Source of the DNA: a virus
Virus record (IMG/VR): IMGVR_UViG_3300017917_005344
Coordinates: 1-21,450 of that record
DNA: 21,450 bases
Strand: one strand, 5' to 3'
Position numbers and translations under genes: made by a program. Shown one piece after another: positions 1 to 7,079 of this stretch. The notes under the pieces were generated by a model, which ran no database searches, had not been told where the DNA came from, and saw only the letters and a program-made list of their open reading frames with translations. Position 1 is the stretch's first letter, and each line of letters opens with the position of its first letter.

Positions 1-145
1 AAAGTCTACGAATATGGATTTTTGAAGGGGTAGGAAATCATAAATATTACACAAAATCTTAAAAACAAAAACGAAACATTACTATGAAAAACGAAACAAA
101 TTTCCCTCCGTTGGAGGGGTAGTCGGAGACTGGGGTGGAATATTA
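1..145. other. Host flank with small REP-like hairpin
   Basis: No convincing gene is seen here. Bases 113-127 form a GC-rich 6-bp hairpin (CCCTCC, loop GTT, GGAGGG) followed by a G-rich stretch up to about 139, in otherwise very AT-rich DNA. This looks like a short dispersed intergenic repeat that lies in front of, or has interrupted, the restriction-modification remnant starting near 146. Bases 1-33 read as the end of an open frame (KVYEYGFLKG, then stop), too short to name. The repeat reading is inferred from shape only and copy number is unknown. Confidence 0.3.
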
Positions 146-586
146 GGCAAAGTATTTCATTATGATTTGTATGGAAAACGAGAAATGAAGTATGATTTTC
201 TTTCTGAAAATTCATTAAACAGTATCAATTGTAATGAACTCAACCCGCAAGAACCCGAAATTTTTTTGTAAACAAAGATTTTGATGCTAAAAGCGAATAT
301 GATAATGGGTTTTCGGTGAATGAGCTTTTTCCGTTGAAAAATTTAGGAATTGTGACGGCAAGAGATGGTATTTTGATCAATGAGAATAAAAATGAATTAT
401 TGAAAAATGTTTCTAATTATTATAAAATAGAAGCGAATACTGATTTTGTAAAGAATATAAGTTATCGTCCTTTTGATAATAGAAAAGTATATTTTGATAC
501 TAAATTGATTGAAAGAAGTCGTGAAAAAGTTATGCAACATTTTTTGAAAGGAGAAAATGTGGGGTTGTATAAACGGCAATTCAAAA
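146..586 (+). pseudogene. Remnant of type ISP/IIG restriction-modification enzyme, C-terminal part
   Basis: Two adjoining frames give the C-terminal region of a large restriction-methylase of the type ISP/IIG kind. The first reads KVFHYDLYGKRE and ends at a stop at 269-271. The second reads VNKDF, then NELFPLKNLGIVTARDG, ISYRPFD, and REKVMQHFLKGENVGL. These blocks recall the target-recognition/C-terminal section of such enzymes, where the YDLYGKRE, GIVTARD, YRPFD and LKGEN stretches recur. The frames would join if the 7-T tract at 261-267 had one more T, so a homopolymer deletion probably broke the gene. The family resemblance stops at about 575-586 and the frame continues to 627 in what looks like prophage-end DNA. 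The N-terminal methylase and helicase parts are absent. The gene is non-functional as seen. The class call is from memory of the family and the exact subtype is uncertain. Confidence 0.65.
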
Positions 587-650
587 TGTCTGCTCTTAAA
601 ATGTCTGTAAACGGCTTTTTTTCATAGCTTCTAGTTATTTCAAAATGTAG
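580..650. repeat. Repeated TTcAAAATGT boxes, candidate prophage end
   Basis: Three similar boxes lie at 580-592 (TTCAAAATGTCTG), 596-607 (TTAAAATGTCTG) and 639-650 (TTCAAAATGTAG). They sit exactly where similarity to the R-M gene stops and before the terminator of the last phage gene. Mu-like transposing phages carry several transposase-binding repeats just inside each end, and their ends often begin with TG. A phage end at about 587 (TGTCTG...) would fit. The repeats are seen; their role as transposase sites and the exact junction are inferred. The opposite end is outside the window. Confidence 0.4.
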
Positions 651-660
651 ATTTAAATAA

Positions 661-696
661 AAAAAATAAGCCCCTAGTGTCATTAGAGGCTTATTA
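661..696 (-). terminator. Rho-independent terminator of the leftward late operon
   Basis: On the minus strand, immediately after the methylase stop codon, AATAAGCC (bases 688-695) pairs with GGCTTATT (665-672). The stem continues with three more pairs past one mismatch and has a short loop. It is followed by a run of eight T on the minus strand (bases 667-659 region). This is a strong intrinsic terminator and marks the end of an operon of about 18 kb. Confidence 0.75.
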
Positions 697-1545
697 TTAA
701 TAGTTGAGAGTTATCACTTCAACCTTTCTTTTTGATTCACCCATCTGCGAACCTGCTGACCGATGCATATCAATTTCAATTTGTCTCCAGCCATACTTAT
801 CTTTATACTGCGTCAAAATATCTGAAGGATAAGAACTCAATATGAATTTACCTTTTAACTCCGTGCAGGCTTTCAATAGATTTTCAAAGTCTTCAATTGA
901 ATATCCTTTATAATGCCCACAATTGGAATTAAAATAAGGAGGGTCAATATAGTGGAACGTATGGTCTGTATCGCACTTCTTAAGCACCTTTACTGCGTCA
1001 TCATTAAATATGGTTGTTTCCTGTAATCTCTCAGCATATTGATTTACCACCATATTGATTTTCTTCTGATTAAACTTCCTAGGATTATTATTAATTGAAG
1101 TTCGTCCTCCCGAACGGCAATTAAACGACACGTTAAAAGTATTGCCAAAAATTGACAAATAAGACATGTGGGACAAAACAAAAACCGACCACGCTTTTTT
1201 TAGCTTAACCTGCTCTTCAGGTGCAAAATGCATATCTGCTACCGTAATCTTATCAAAGTGGAGTTTATTGGCAATTCTATGCTCTTCCTGTGCATATAAA
1301 GTCGCTTCAATCTCATTCAACAACTTTTTATTATTTGTTTTAAGTTGCCTGTAAAAATTGATTAAATTATTATTGTTGTCATTGATAACCGATTGACACA
1401 ATGGTTTAACAAAAAATATGGCTCCTCCTCCAAAGAACACTTCGGAATATAATTTATGCTCAGGTATTAATTCTAATATTTTTTTAGATAATTGTTGTTT
1501 GCCACCGTAATATGTTAAAGGGGGCTTTGTTTCATTTAGATTCAT
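697..1545 (-). CDS. DNA adenine-N6 methyltransferase, D12 class (Dam-like)
   Basis: The 282-aa protein transfers a methyl group from S-adenosylmethionine to adenine N6 in DNA. Family motifs are clear: PLTYYGGK at residues 9-16, the SAM-binding VFFGGGA at 36-42, and catalytic DPPY at 201-204. The ATG at 1545 is chosen over one 17 codons upstream because family proteins start shortly before the PLxYxGGK motif and the upstream extension is low-complexity Asn/Lys. It is the last gene of the leftward operon, next to the putative prophage end and followed by a terminator. This is the position where Mu carries its DNA-modification gene mom. Its likely job is to protect phage DNA from host restriction or to mark it. 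Target sequence cannot be read from the protein. No defect is seen. Confidence 0.9.
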   Translation of the reverse strand: MNLNETKPPLTYYGGKQQLSKKILELIPEHKLYSEVFFGGGAIFFVKPLCQSVINDNNNNLINFYRQLKTNNKKLLNEIEATLYAQEEHRIANKLHFDKITVADMHFAPEEQVKLKKAWSVFVLSHMSYLSIFGNTFNVSFNCRSGGRTSINNNPRKFNQKKINMVVNQYAERLQETTIFNDDAVKVLKKCDTDHTFHYIDPPYFNSNCGHYKGYSIEDFENLLKACTELKGKFILSSYPSDILTQYKDKYGWRQIEIDMHRSAGSQMGESKRKVEVITLNY

Positions 1546-1560
1546 TTTATTATTATTTTT

Positions 1561-1593
1561 TTGATTTTGAATGATTTTAAAATTGTATTTTTG
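1561..1593 (+). promoter_or_regulatory. Bacteroidota-type promoter facing rightward, ahead of structured RNA
   Basis: On the + strand there is an exact TAnnTTTG -7 box, TATTTTTG at 1586-1593. Upstream are TTTG at 1566-1569 (16-base spacing) and TTG at 1561-1563 (22-base spacing), both near the usual range for the -33 element. Predicted transcription would start at about 1598-1601, which is exactly where the long inverted repeat begins. It points against the surrounding genes and no convincing protein follows it. Confidence 0.5.
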
Positions 1594-1597
1594 CAAT

Positions 1598-1730
1598 ATT
1601 CCGCCAAGAATAAATTACACAAAAAAAGCACCAAAAGAAGACCTAAGTCCTCCAGTCGGTGCATTTGTGTATCAATTTTCTTGGCGGAAAGTTTGGCTGG
1701 AGGGCTTTTATTTTTTAAAGCCCTGTTTCT
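1598..1730 (+). ncRNA. Candidate pseudoknotted phage ncRNA between terL and dam
   Basis: The + strand can fold into a long arm. CCGCCAAGAA (1601-1610) pairs with TTCTTGGCGG (1678-1687), AATT (1613-1616) with AATT (1674-1677), ACACAAA (1617-1623) with TTTGTGT (1664-1670), and GCACC (1628-1632) with GGTGC (1658-1662). The 25-base apical loop contains AAGTCCTCCAGTC (1645-1657). This can form 13 consecutive pairs with GGCTGGAGGGCTT (1695-1707) beyond the arm, a pseudoknot that includes two G-U pairs. Those wobbles would be A-C mismatches on the minus strand, so the + strand is the sensible reading. A terminator-like hairpin, AGGGCTTT (1701-1708) with AAAGCCCT (1717-1724), shares bases with the loop-tail helix, so the two are mutually exclusive. 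The helices are seen; transcription and function are inferred. It could instead be a processing structure in the terL-dam message. Confidence 0.45.
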
Positions 1731-1732
1731 CA

Positions 1733-3304
1733 TTACATTCTTTTATTATTTACTAAACCATTCCTTCCTAAAGTCCAACTTTCTTGTTTTTGGACCATAG
1801 ATTTTTTTAATTTTGAAATTGCTCCTTCGACGGCATCAGGAGCATCATCATTTATTGAAGAACCTTTTCCAAACGCCTTAAATTGATCATCTAATCTTTT
1901 CATATGAGGATTATCTTTCTCGTTTTCATCAATAAACAACTTTCCATTTGAATTGTATGGCTCAAGAGATTCTATTCTTTGATATTTATCACCTTTTTCA
2001 TCTTCATCTGCTTTCATAGGAATTAAATGACCTCTTTTTTCACCTTCAGCATAGACCTGTTCAACAATAGTACCTTGGAAAAATTTCCCTTCCATCCAAT
2101 ACTTTATGACAGCTTTAGGCGGTTTCGTTTTTTCTATTTCATAAAACCAATCTATCATTGAAGAAATTGGAACTTTATCTACATAAGCTTTTAATATATG
2201 ATATTCTATATTTTTTGTTTGGCCAACCAATACTGTAGCTTTATAATCACTTGTCCTATTATTCTTAAAACTAGGGTCAGTATAGCAAACTAAGTTAACA
2301 TACTTATCCCAGGGAAGAGTTTTTTTGTAAAACATCTGTTTAAAAACTTTTCCAATTGTATTTGGACTATTTTGATATTCTTGATCAAAAAATATTAACC
2401 CTAATGTATCAATAACTTCTCGAATATCCTCTTGTGTGTATTTTTCTTTCCAAGTAATATTACCTTTTTTATCTAAAGCATTTACTATTGAATGATAGAT
2501 ATTTGTAATATTAGCAGATTTAGCAACAATAGAATTTTTAGATATTCTATTCCCGATAATAATAAACCTACCTCTACCCATATCCATTGTGCCATATAAT
2601 GCTGTGAAAATCCATTTAAATAAAGCATCTACTCTGCTTTCATTTAAACATAATTCATCATCATCTATATCATCAATTACAATATAATCAGGGCGTTTTC
2701 CTTTATAGTTAAGACCCCTTGGACTTTGCCCACGACCTAAAGCTCTAAAAGACACTCCTGCTTTTATTTGAAAATTTCCATCCATCCAACTTCCTTTCAA
2801 ATATTGATCTCCAAAATCATGTGTAAAAATTTCATTATACTGAAATTCTGCTTGCAGATTACCTAAAGATGCAATAGATGCATCTTCACTTTTGCCGACT
2901 AAAACCATATTTGAAAAATATGACTTTACAATTTCTTTAGTTTTTCGTACTGACTTTTTATTGTATATTGAATTTGCAACTAACCACATCGGAATAATAG
3001 TAACCATGTGGGTTGTTTTAGCATGTCCTCTAGCCCATTCAAAAAGAGCCTTTAAACGGCGATTAAATTTAATTTTAACAGCTGCCTCATTATGAAATTT
3101 CCCATTTTTAACAATAATACCCTCTTCATCTTTAACTAGATGGGGAAAATAATATTCGCAAAAAAACTGATAATCATTTATAGCTTTTTCGATTCTTTTA
3201 TTCTTTTCTACAATAGGTTCATTTTTGTCAACTCTAGCTGAATTTTCTACTCTTTCTCTATACTCATTCCAGTTTTCTATAAGTTCTTTGCTAACTTTAC
3301 TCAT
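1733..3304 (-). CDS. Phage terminase large subunit (TerL), Mu gp28-like
   Basis: The 523-aa protein is the ATP-driven packaging motor and nuclease that cuts and pumps phage DNA into the prohead through the portal. The ATPase Walker A motif is ARGHAKTT at residues 91-98, the form typical of Mu-like terminases. Walker B is DYIVIDDID at about 206-214. The RNase H-like nuclease domain shows its first acidic residue in YTDPSF (about 341-346) and the late acidic motif DDAPDAVEG at about 486-494. Length fits the family. The start codon overlaps the stop of the gpG-like gene by four bases (ATGA), implying coupled translation. The small subunit candidate is far upstream in the operon (11044-11466) and not adjacent. 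The protein appears intact. Confidence 0.92.
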   Translation of the reverse strand: MSKVSKELIENWNEYRERVENSARVDKNEPIVEKNKRIEKAINDYQFFCEYYFPHLVKDEEGIIVKNGKFHNEAAVKIKFNRRLKALFEWARGHAKTTHMVTIIPMWLVANSIYNKKSVRKTKEIVKSYFSNMVLVGKSEDASIASLGNLQAEFQYNEIFTHDFGDQYLKGSWMDGNFQIKAGVSFRALGRGQSPRGLNYKGKRPDYIVIDDIDDDELCLNESRVDALFKWIFTALYGTMDMGRGRFIIIGNRISKNSIVAKSANITNIYHSIVNALDKKGNITWKEKYTQEDIREVIDTLGLIFFDQEYQNSPNTIGKVFKQMFYKKTLPWDKYVNLVCYTDPSFKNNRTSDYKATVLVGQTKNIEYHILKAYVDKVPISSMIDWFYEIEKTKPPKAVIKYWMEGKFFQGTIVEQVYAEGEKRGHLIPMKADEDEKGDKYQRIESLEPYNSNGKLFIDENEKDNPHMKRLDDQFKAFGKGSSINDDAPDAVEGAISKLKKSMVQKQESWTLGRNGLVNNKRM

Positions 3305-3903
3305 ATTTCAAATAAATTTTTAATAATTCTTGTAATCCCTTTTTCAATATCAGGTGTAATTTTCATAAATGTTCGGGCTTCAATATTAATTTTACTTCCC
3401 ACTTTCTTCAAAGCCATATTGCGCCATAATTCGGCATCATTACTCAGTCTATCGTTCTTTTTGGATTTTGCTAGTTTTTTTGTCCTAACTGAAAACACCT
3501 GCTGTCCTGAATTTTCATAGTACTTAGCCCAAAAAAATGATTTCATTTTTTTAGTTACAATGATTTCTCCACCATTCTGCATAACTTCTGCATATTGCTC
3601 TACTTGTGGGTTATCTATACCCACTACTACCTTATCTTTGGTAATGCTAATAATTCGTATGCTATTCAACATTTTCCCTGTATCATATAATGGATTTTTA
3701 CCTTGAGTTCTAGCAAAGTGTAATTCTCTTCCTCTAAATGGGCGCAACCCACCATTTTCAGGCATACCTCTTCTTGTTGATATATTTTTTTTAAATTCAT
3801 CTCGCATATAGACACCTGCTACACGCACTACTTTGGAGCGGGCATCTACTAGATGCTTTTCAATGTCCTCAATAGTATTTCCAGAATACGTAACCGTTAC
3901 CAT
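3301..3903 (-). CDS. Phage virion morphogenesis protein, Mu gpG-like (tail completion)
   Basis: The 200-aa protein resembles the Mu gpG / HK97 gp10-like family of head-tail connector or tail-completion proteins. Seen in the sequence are an N-terminal amphipathic helix, the family-like LYDTGKMLNSI segment at about residues 73-83 followed by a beta-rich VVVGIDNPQVEQYAEVMQNGG stretch split by short turns, and a Lys-rich C-terminal half that may contact DNA or the virion interior. It sits between the gp37-like gene (3-base gap) and terL (4-base overlap), a typical connector position. The family call rests on motif pattern and context. Confidence 0.75.
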   Translation of the reverse strand: MVTVTYSGNTIEDIEKHLVDARSKVVRVAGVYMRDEFKKNISTRRGMPENGGLRPFRGRELHFARTQGKNPLYDTGKMLNSIRIISITKDKVVVGIDNPQVEQYAEVMQNGGEIIVTKKMKSFFWAKYYENSGQQVFSVRTKKLAKSKKNDRLSNDAELWRNMALKKVGSKINIEARTFMKITPDIEKGITRIIKNLFEI

Positions 3904-3906
3904 AGT

Positions 3907-4386
3907 TTATTTTTTAACAATTTCAACTTCAATAAATGGTGTTGCCTGAACATAATTATAGACCTTTTCTGCACTATAATCCGTATAAGTGGTTTTATAT
4001 GAAAGAACAAAACAGGTATATTGATCTGCTCTGGCTTCTCTGCCCGAAGACGTTCTTACTAATTTACTGAAATGAGTGCCTCGAAAACCTTGTAATTTTT
4101 GATGAATTATGTTTAATAACCCAAGTTGCTTAAATGCATCAAATCTATCTTCTGCAGTTTGATGCGTATCTTCATAGATTGAGAAATAAACTCTTAAATC
4201 AATTGTAACATCCCCTTTTTGGATTTCAGCACCTTGCCAATTAGAACTATAATTAATCAAAACAGCAGGACACACTACAGGATAACTAGTGTCTTGTTTT
4301 TCGATTTGCTGACAATCGAAGTCTATGAAGTTCAATTCTTTGACTTCACTTAACCTGTTTTGAATTTCAGAAAATAAATCTATCAT
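3907..4386 (-). CDS. Phage head-tail connector / gp37-like protein
   Basis: The 159-aa protein has a helical N-terminus (MIDLFSEIQNRL), a proline/beta segment PVVCPAVLINY, and an alpha/beta body ending in VEIVKK. This shape matches the tail-terminator or gp37-type proteins that lie beside gpG in Mu-like phages of Bacteroidota. It starts after a 103-base gap holding a structured element and is closely followed by the gpG-like gene. No catalytic motif is visible. The role as a head-tail joining or tail-terminating subunit is inferred from size, fold pattern and neighbours. Confidence 0.5.
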   Translation of the reverse strand: MIDLFSEIQNRLSEVKELNFIDFDCQQIEKQDTSYPVVCPAVLINYSSNWQGAEIQKGDVTIDLRVYFSIYEDTHQTAEDRFDAFKQLGLLNIIHQKLQGFRGTHFSKLVRTSSGREARADQYTCFVLSYKTTYTDYSAEKVYNYVQATPFIEVEIVKK

Positions 4387-4402
4387 TTTGTGTTTTTTAT
4401 TT

Positions 4403-4410
4403 TATTTTTG
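4403..4410 (+). promoter_or_regulatory. TATTTTTG -7 box facing the second structured element
   Basis: An exact TAnnTTTG box (TATTTTTG, followed by CA as at 1586-1595) lies on the + strand just ahead of a perfect inverted repeat. The only nearby TTTG (4387-4390) is 12 bases upstream, closer than the usual spacing, so the -33 element is poor. The match to the box ahead of the 1598 element is what makes it noteworthy. Confidence 0.3.
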
Positions 4411-4417
4411 CACTATT

Positions 4418-4498
4418 AAAGTGAAGATTAAGAAATTATGGCACTATAGTGAGTGCACTTGAACAGTGTTGGCTACTCAATATTAATCTTCACTTTTT
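4418..4498 (+). ncRNA. Candidate small structured RNA overlapping the MuF gene end
   Basis: A perfect 14-bp inverted repeat, AAAGTGAAGATTAA (4418-4431) and TTAATCTTCACTTT (4483-4496), encloses 51 bases. Inside are the palindrome CACTATAGTG (4442-4451), a hairpin CACT-TGAAC-AGTG (4456-4468) and a closing helix GAGT/ACTC (4451-4454 with 4475-4478). On the + strand the 3' arm runs into a T-rich tail, so the closing helix could itself act as a terminator. The element fills the gap between the 3907-4386 gene and the MuF gene and overlaps the last codons of MuF (stop at 4490-4492). It could be a + strand RNA antisense to that 3' end, or a processing or terminator structure of the leftward message. 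Structure is seen; expression is not known. Confidence 0.4.
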
Positions 4499-5851
4499 AT
4501 TTACTAATATTCCCACTCTAAATTCTTCATAATTAACATTTTCATATTTTTGTTTCTTTCTATTCCAACCATCTAATTTAAACATTGTTCTCGGTTGATT
4601 TTTAGAATCAATCACAACAACAAAAGGAATTTCAGAAAGGAACTTTCCTGTTTCTATTTCTATTGGCTTTTCTAATTTTAAATATTTAATATAAGTTCTT
4701 TGCCATTTTATATTAAATTTTTTACCTTCCCAAATCTCATCAGGATTTTTAATTATATCTAACAAGTTAGGAAAATCAACTTCGTGCTGACTCTTTTGCA
4801 TATGCTTTTTAAATATGTCATTAAACTCATATTCAAAGCCCAATTTACATTTCGCTCTAATTATTCCATCTTTATCTGAAAATATATCCCAATACTTATC
4901 AAAATTCTCTTTGCTTCCTGTTATAGCTATAGGCAAATTGGAACCTTTCAAAATATCTTCTGCCTTTTTCAATCCGTAGTTTCTACTAGCGCTTAATTGT
5001 TTTTTACCTTCACTTGGCATCGCTCTAAAATAGGCTGTATTTTCTTCGTCAAACAAATCACTTGTGCCTGTATTTTTCTTCCAATACTTATCTTTTACTA
5101 CAACTTTTGCCCTATTCATTGAAGCTTCTGTCGTGTCGACTGTATAGCCTTCATGCTCCGCTTGTTTTTTAGAAAGTTGAACGGTTAAACATCTACAATT
5201 CCATCCATTAGGAGGATAATATTGAGTCCAAAACTTGCTATCAATTGACTCAACAATTCCATTAAGAGCTCGATGCGCTTCACGAGTTCTACTATCATTA
5301 ATTGCCACATATTTAAGGTAAGGAAACAAATCTTTATTCTCTTGATATTGAAGCCAATTAACGCCTTGGATTGTACCATTCACAACCGCATTATATTCAG
5401 CCTCTAGCCAATTGGTTCGATATTTTGCTCTGATACCGTCACAATATTTTTTAAAGTCATCAAAACTTCTCATCTCGCCAGTATTGGGATCAATGATTTG
5501 ATTTCTATATTCCAACAGCTCGGCATAGCTTTTGGCAGTAGCAAATTTATAAATATTGTTATGTTGACGATTTAACCACTCCTGTATATTTGCCTGATAT
5601 GAATCCGCTAGTTTTTGTTTTTGAATGGAAGTGACAACACTACTCCAAAGTGTATCTCCATAAAACAACGCCAAATCAGCAATTGTTTGCTCTTCCGATA
5701 TCGATTCATTATAGACAGCCTGTAGTATCAAATTCTGCATATCATCAATCTTATTTGTACTAAATGATAATTGATGATGAACACCACCACATTCGCTACA
5801 CGCTGTTAGATTGATCTGCTGAACCCGTTGGATAGTATCTATAACCTCCAA
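4490..5851 (-). CDS. MuF-type minor head protein fused to BECR-like nuclease domain
   Basis: The 453-aa protein joins two parts. The N-terminal half is a Mu gpF-like head morphogenesis protein with signature DSRTREAH at residues 186-193 and PPNGWNCRC at 213-221. It acts at the portal during head assembly and may be carried in the virion. A CSECGGVHH cluster at 18-26 could bind zinc. Residues about 305-450 are an extra alpha/beta domain with NPDEIW (369-374), an Arg/Lys-rich strand and PFVVVI (about 409-414). This pattern recalls the phage Barnase-EndoU-ColicinE5/D-RelE-like (PBECR) nuclease domains found at the C-terminus of MuF toxins. If so, it could deliver an RNA- or tRNA-cutting toxin. 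No separate immunity gene is seen beside it; a structured element overlaps its 3' end. The MuF call is strong; the nuclease call is moderate. Confidence 0.8.
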   Translation of the reverse strand: MEVIDTIQRVQQINLTACSECGGVHHQLSFSTNKIDDMQNLILQAVYNESISEEQTIADLALFYGDTLWSSVVTSIQKQKLADSYQANIQEWLNRQHNNIYKFATAKSYAELLEYRNQIIDPNTGEMRSFDDFKKYCDGIRAKYRTNWLEAEYNAVVNGTIQGVNWLQYQENKDLFPYLKYVAINDSRTREAHRALNGIVESIDSKFWTQYYPPNGWNCRCLTVQLSKKQAEHEGYTVDTTEASMNRAKVVVKDKYWKKNTGTSDLFDEENTAYFRAMPSEGKKQLSASRNYGLKKAEDILKGSNLPIAITGSKENFDKYWDIFSDKDGIIRAKCKLGFEYEFNDIFKKHMQKSQHEVDFPNLLDIIKNPDEIWEGKKFNIKWQRTYIKYLKLEKPIEIETGKFLSEIPFVVVIDSKNQPRTMFKLDGWNRKKQKYENVNYEEFRVGILVNKK

Positions 5852-5858
5852 CGGGTTT

Positions 5859-7064
5859 TTACGAAAAAAGAGAATACAACTTCTCTAAAAATGATTTTTC
5901 GCTTTTAGTGAAAAATAGCTTTTTGGGGTCATTGTTTTTTTGTGTTTTCATAATCGGCACTCCATAAGTCTCCTCAAAATAACTAGGCTCAATAGGGCAT
6001 GCACTATTAATTTTAATATCTAAGTCAATTCTATCTTTTAGATTAATACTTTCTACAAATGAGAAATCGCCATCAATAGCAATGCCAAATTTTTGGAACA
6101 ATGGAATCAATTGCGAATTCAATACATTCAGGAGCATTTTTTTATCTGCATTGATGATGTCAATTTCACTTTCCTTCATGGTCTCTCCAAGTGAACGATT
6201 GCCTCCGCTACTTCCAACCTCTGTGGTCAATGTATTTCCCAAAACTAATTTTGATACTTCATTATTACATGTTGTAATTAACTTCTCGTATAGATCAGAA
6301 GAACCTGACTGAGACTTTGATTCAATGAAATTAATTTTAGTTCCTTCAGGATGTACAAATACACCAGCACTTCCCATTTCGGTTAAGTCTCTCTTCAATG
6401 CTTCTCTAGCTATGTCATCATATCCATCATAGATCCCCTCTCTTATTGGCTGTCCAAATATTTCTGTATATTGAGCAAAATCACCAAAACCATTTCTCTT
6501 ATAAATGATATAAGGAGTAGCTGCACTCAATAATCCCAAATTCTCTATGTCAGCAACTTCAATTATATTGAAGTTCCCATTTCTATAATCAATTCCATCA
6601 GTATCCGTACTCGTTTTTACAACAATACCTTTGTCAGCTTTCACATGCTTACGAGGAATCAGCGAGTATTGAAATTTCATATTCTCTGTATCCAATGGGA
6701 TTACTTCTATTAGCGTATGCCCCCAATGGCGAGTATCTAGTATATAATGCAGTAGCAAATCAAACTCAATAGTATTTGTGTATTTTTCAATGACTTCTTT
6801 TAATTTTGTATTTTTAGTATTCAATTGAAGTTTTGAATTGAGAATTGGCAATTTTCTTTTTTGGATGACTGCTTTAAGATGCGCATCTAAAAGAGCATTG
6901 GTGTACATATCATACAAAAGCGTTCGATTCGGATTGGTCATACTCTCCGCACTTTTCAACGCATCTTTAAATTTGCCGATATCCATCGCCTGACGATTCA
7001 CTTGGTTAATCGTCAACTGATTTACAATTATTGAAGCATCGCTTCCTTTATTAACTTTTGCCAT
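5859..7064 (-). CDS. Phage portal protein, DUF935 (Mu gp29-like)
   Basis: The 401-aa protein is the likely portal, the dodecameric ring at the head vertex through which terminase packages DNA. Its pattern fits the DUF935 / Mu gp29 family. There is a helical N-terminal stretch (residues about 25-60), a central alpha/beta part containing RHWGHTLIEVIPL and YSLIPRKHVKADKGIV, and a long-helix section ending near QLIPLFQKFG. It lies directly upstream of the MuF gene (7-base gap), the canonical portal-gpF order. It is somewhat shorter than Mu gp29, as expected for Bacteroidota relatives. No defects are visible. Confidence 0.82.
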   Translation of the reverse strand: MAKVNKGSDASIIVNQLTINQVNRQAMDIGKFKDALKSAESMTNPNRTLLYDMYTNALLDAHLKAVIQKRKLPILNSKLQLNTKNTKLKEVIEKYTNTIEFDLLLHYILDTRHWGHTLIEVIPLDTENMKFQYSLIPRKHVKADKGIVVKTSTDTDGIDYRNGNFNIIEVADIENLGLLSAATPYIIYKRNGFGDFAQYTEIFGQPIREGIYDGYDDIAREALKRDLTEMGSAGVFVHPEGTKINFIESKSQSGSSDLYEKLITTCNNEVSKLVLGNTLTTEVGSSGGNRSLGETMKESEIDIINADKKMLLNVLNSQLIPLFQKFGIAIDGDFSFVESINLKDRIDLDIKINSACPIEPSYFEETYGVPIMKTQKNNDPKKLFFTKSEKSFLEKLYSLFS

Positions 7065-7079
7065 ATTCCTTTTTTTTGA

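Noticed and set aside
1542-1733. 63-aa minus-strand frame across the terL-dam gap
   Set aside because: It is low in protein-like composition, overlaps the start of dam, and its sequence is explained by the structured RNA element.
1561-1800. Two + strand frames of 61-79 aa through the structured element
   Set aside because: Base pairing accounts for the sequence, the starts lie inside the promoter region, and the frames run into the terL 3' end. A small peptide cannot be fully excluded.
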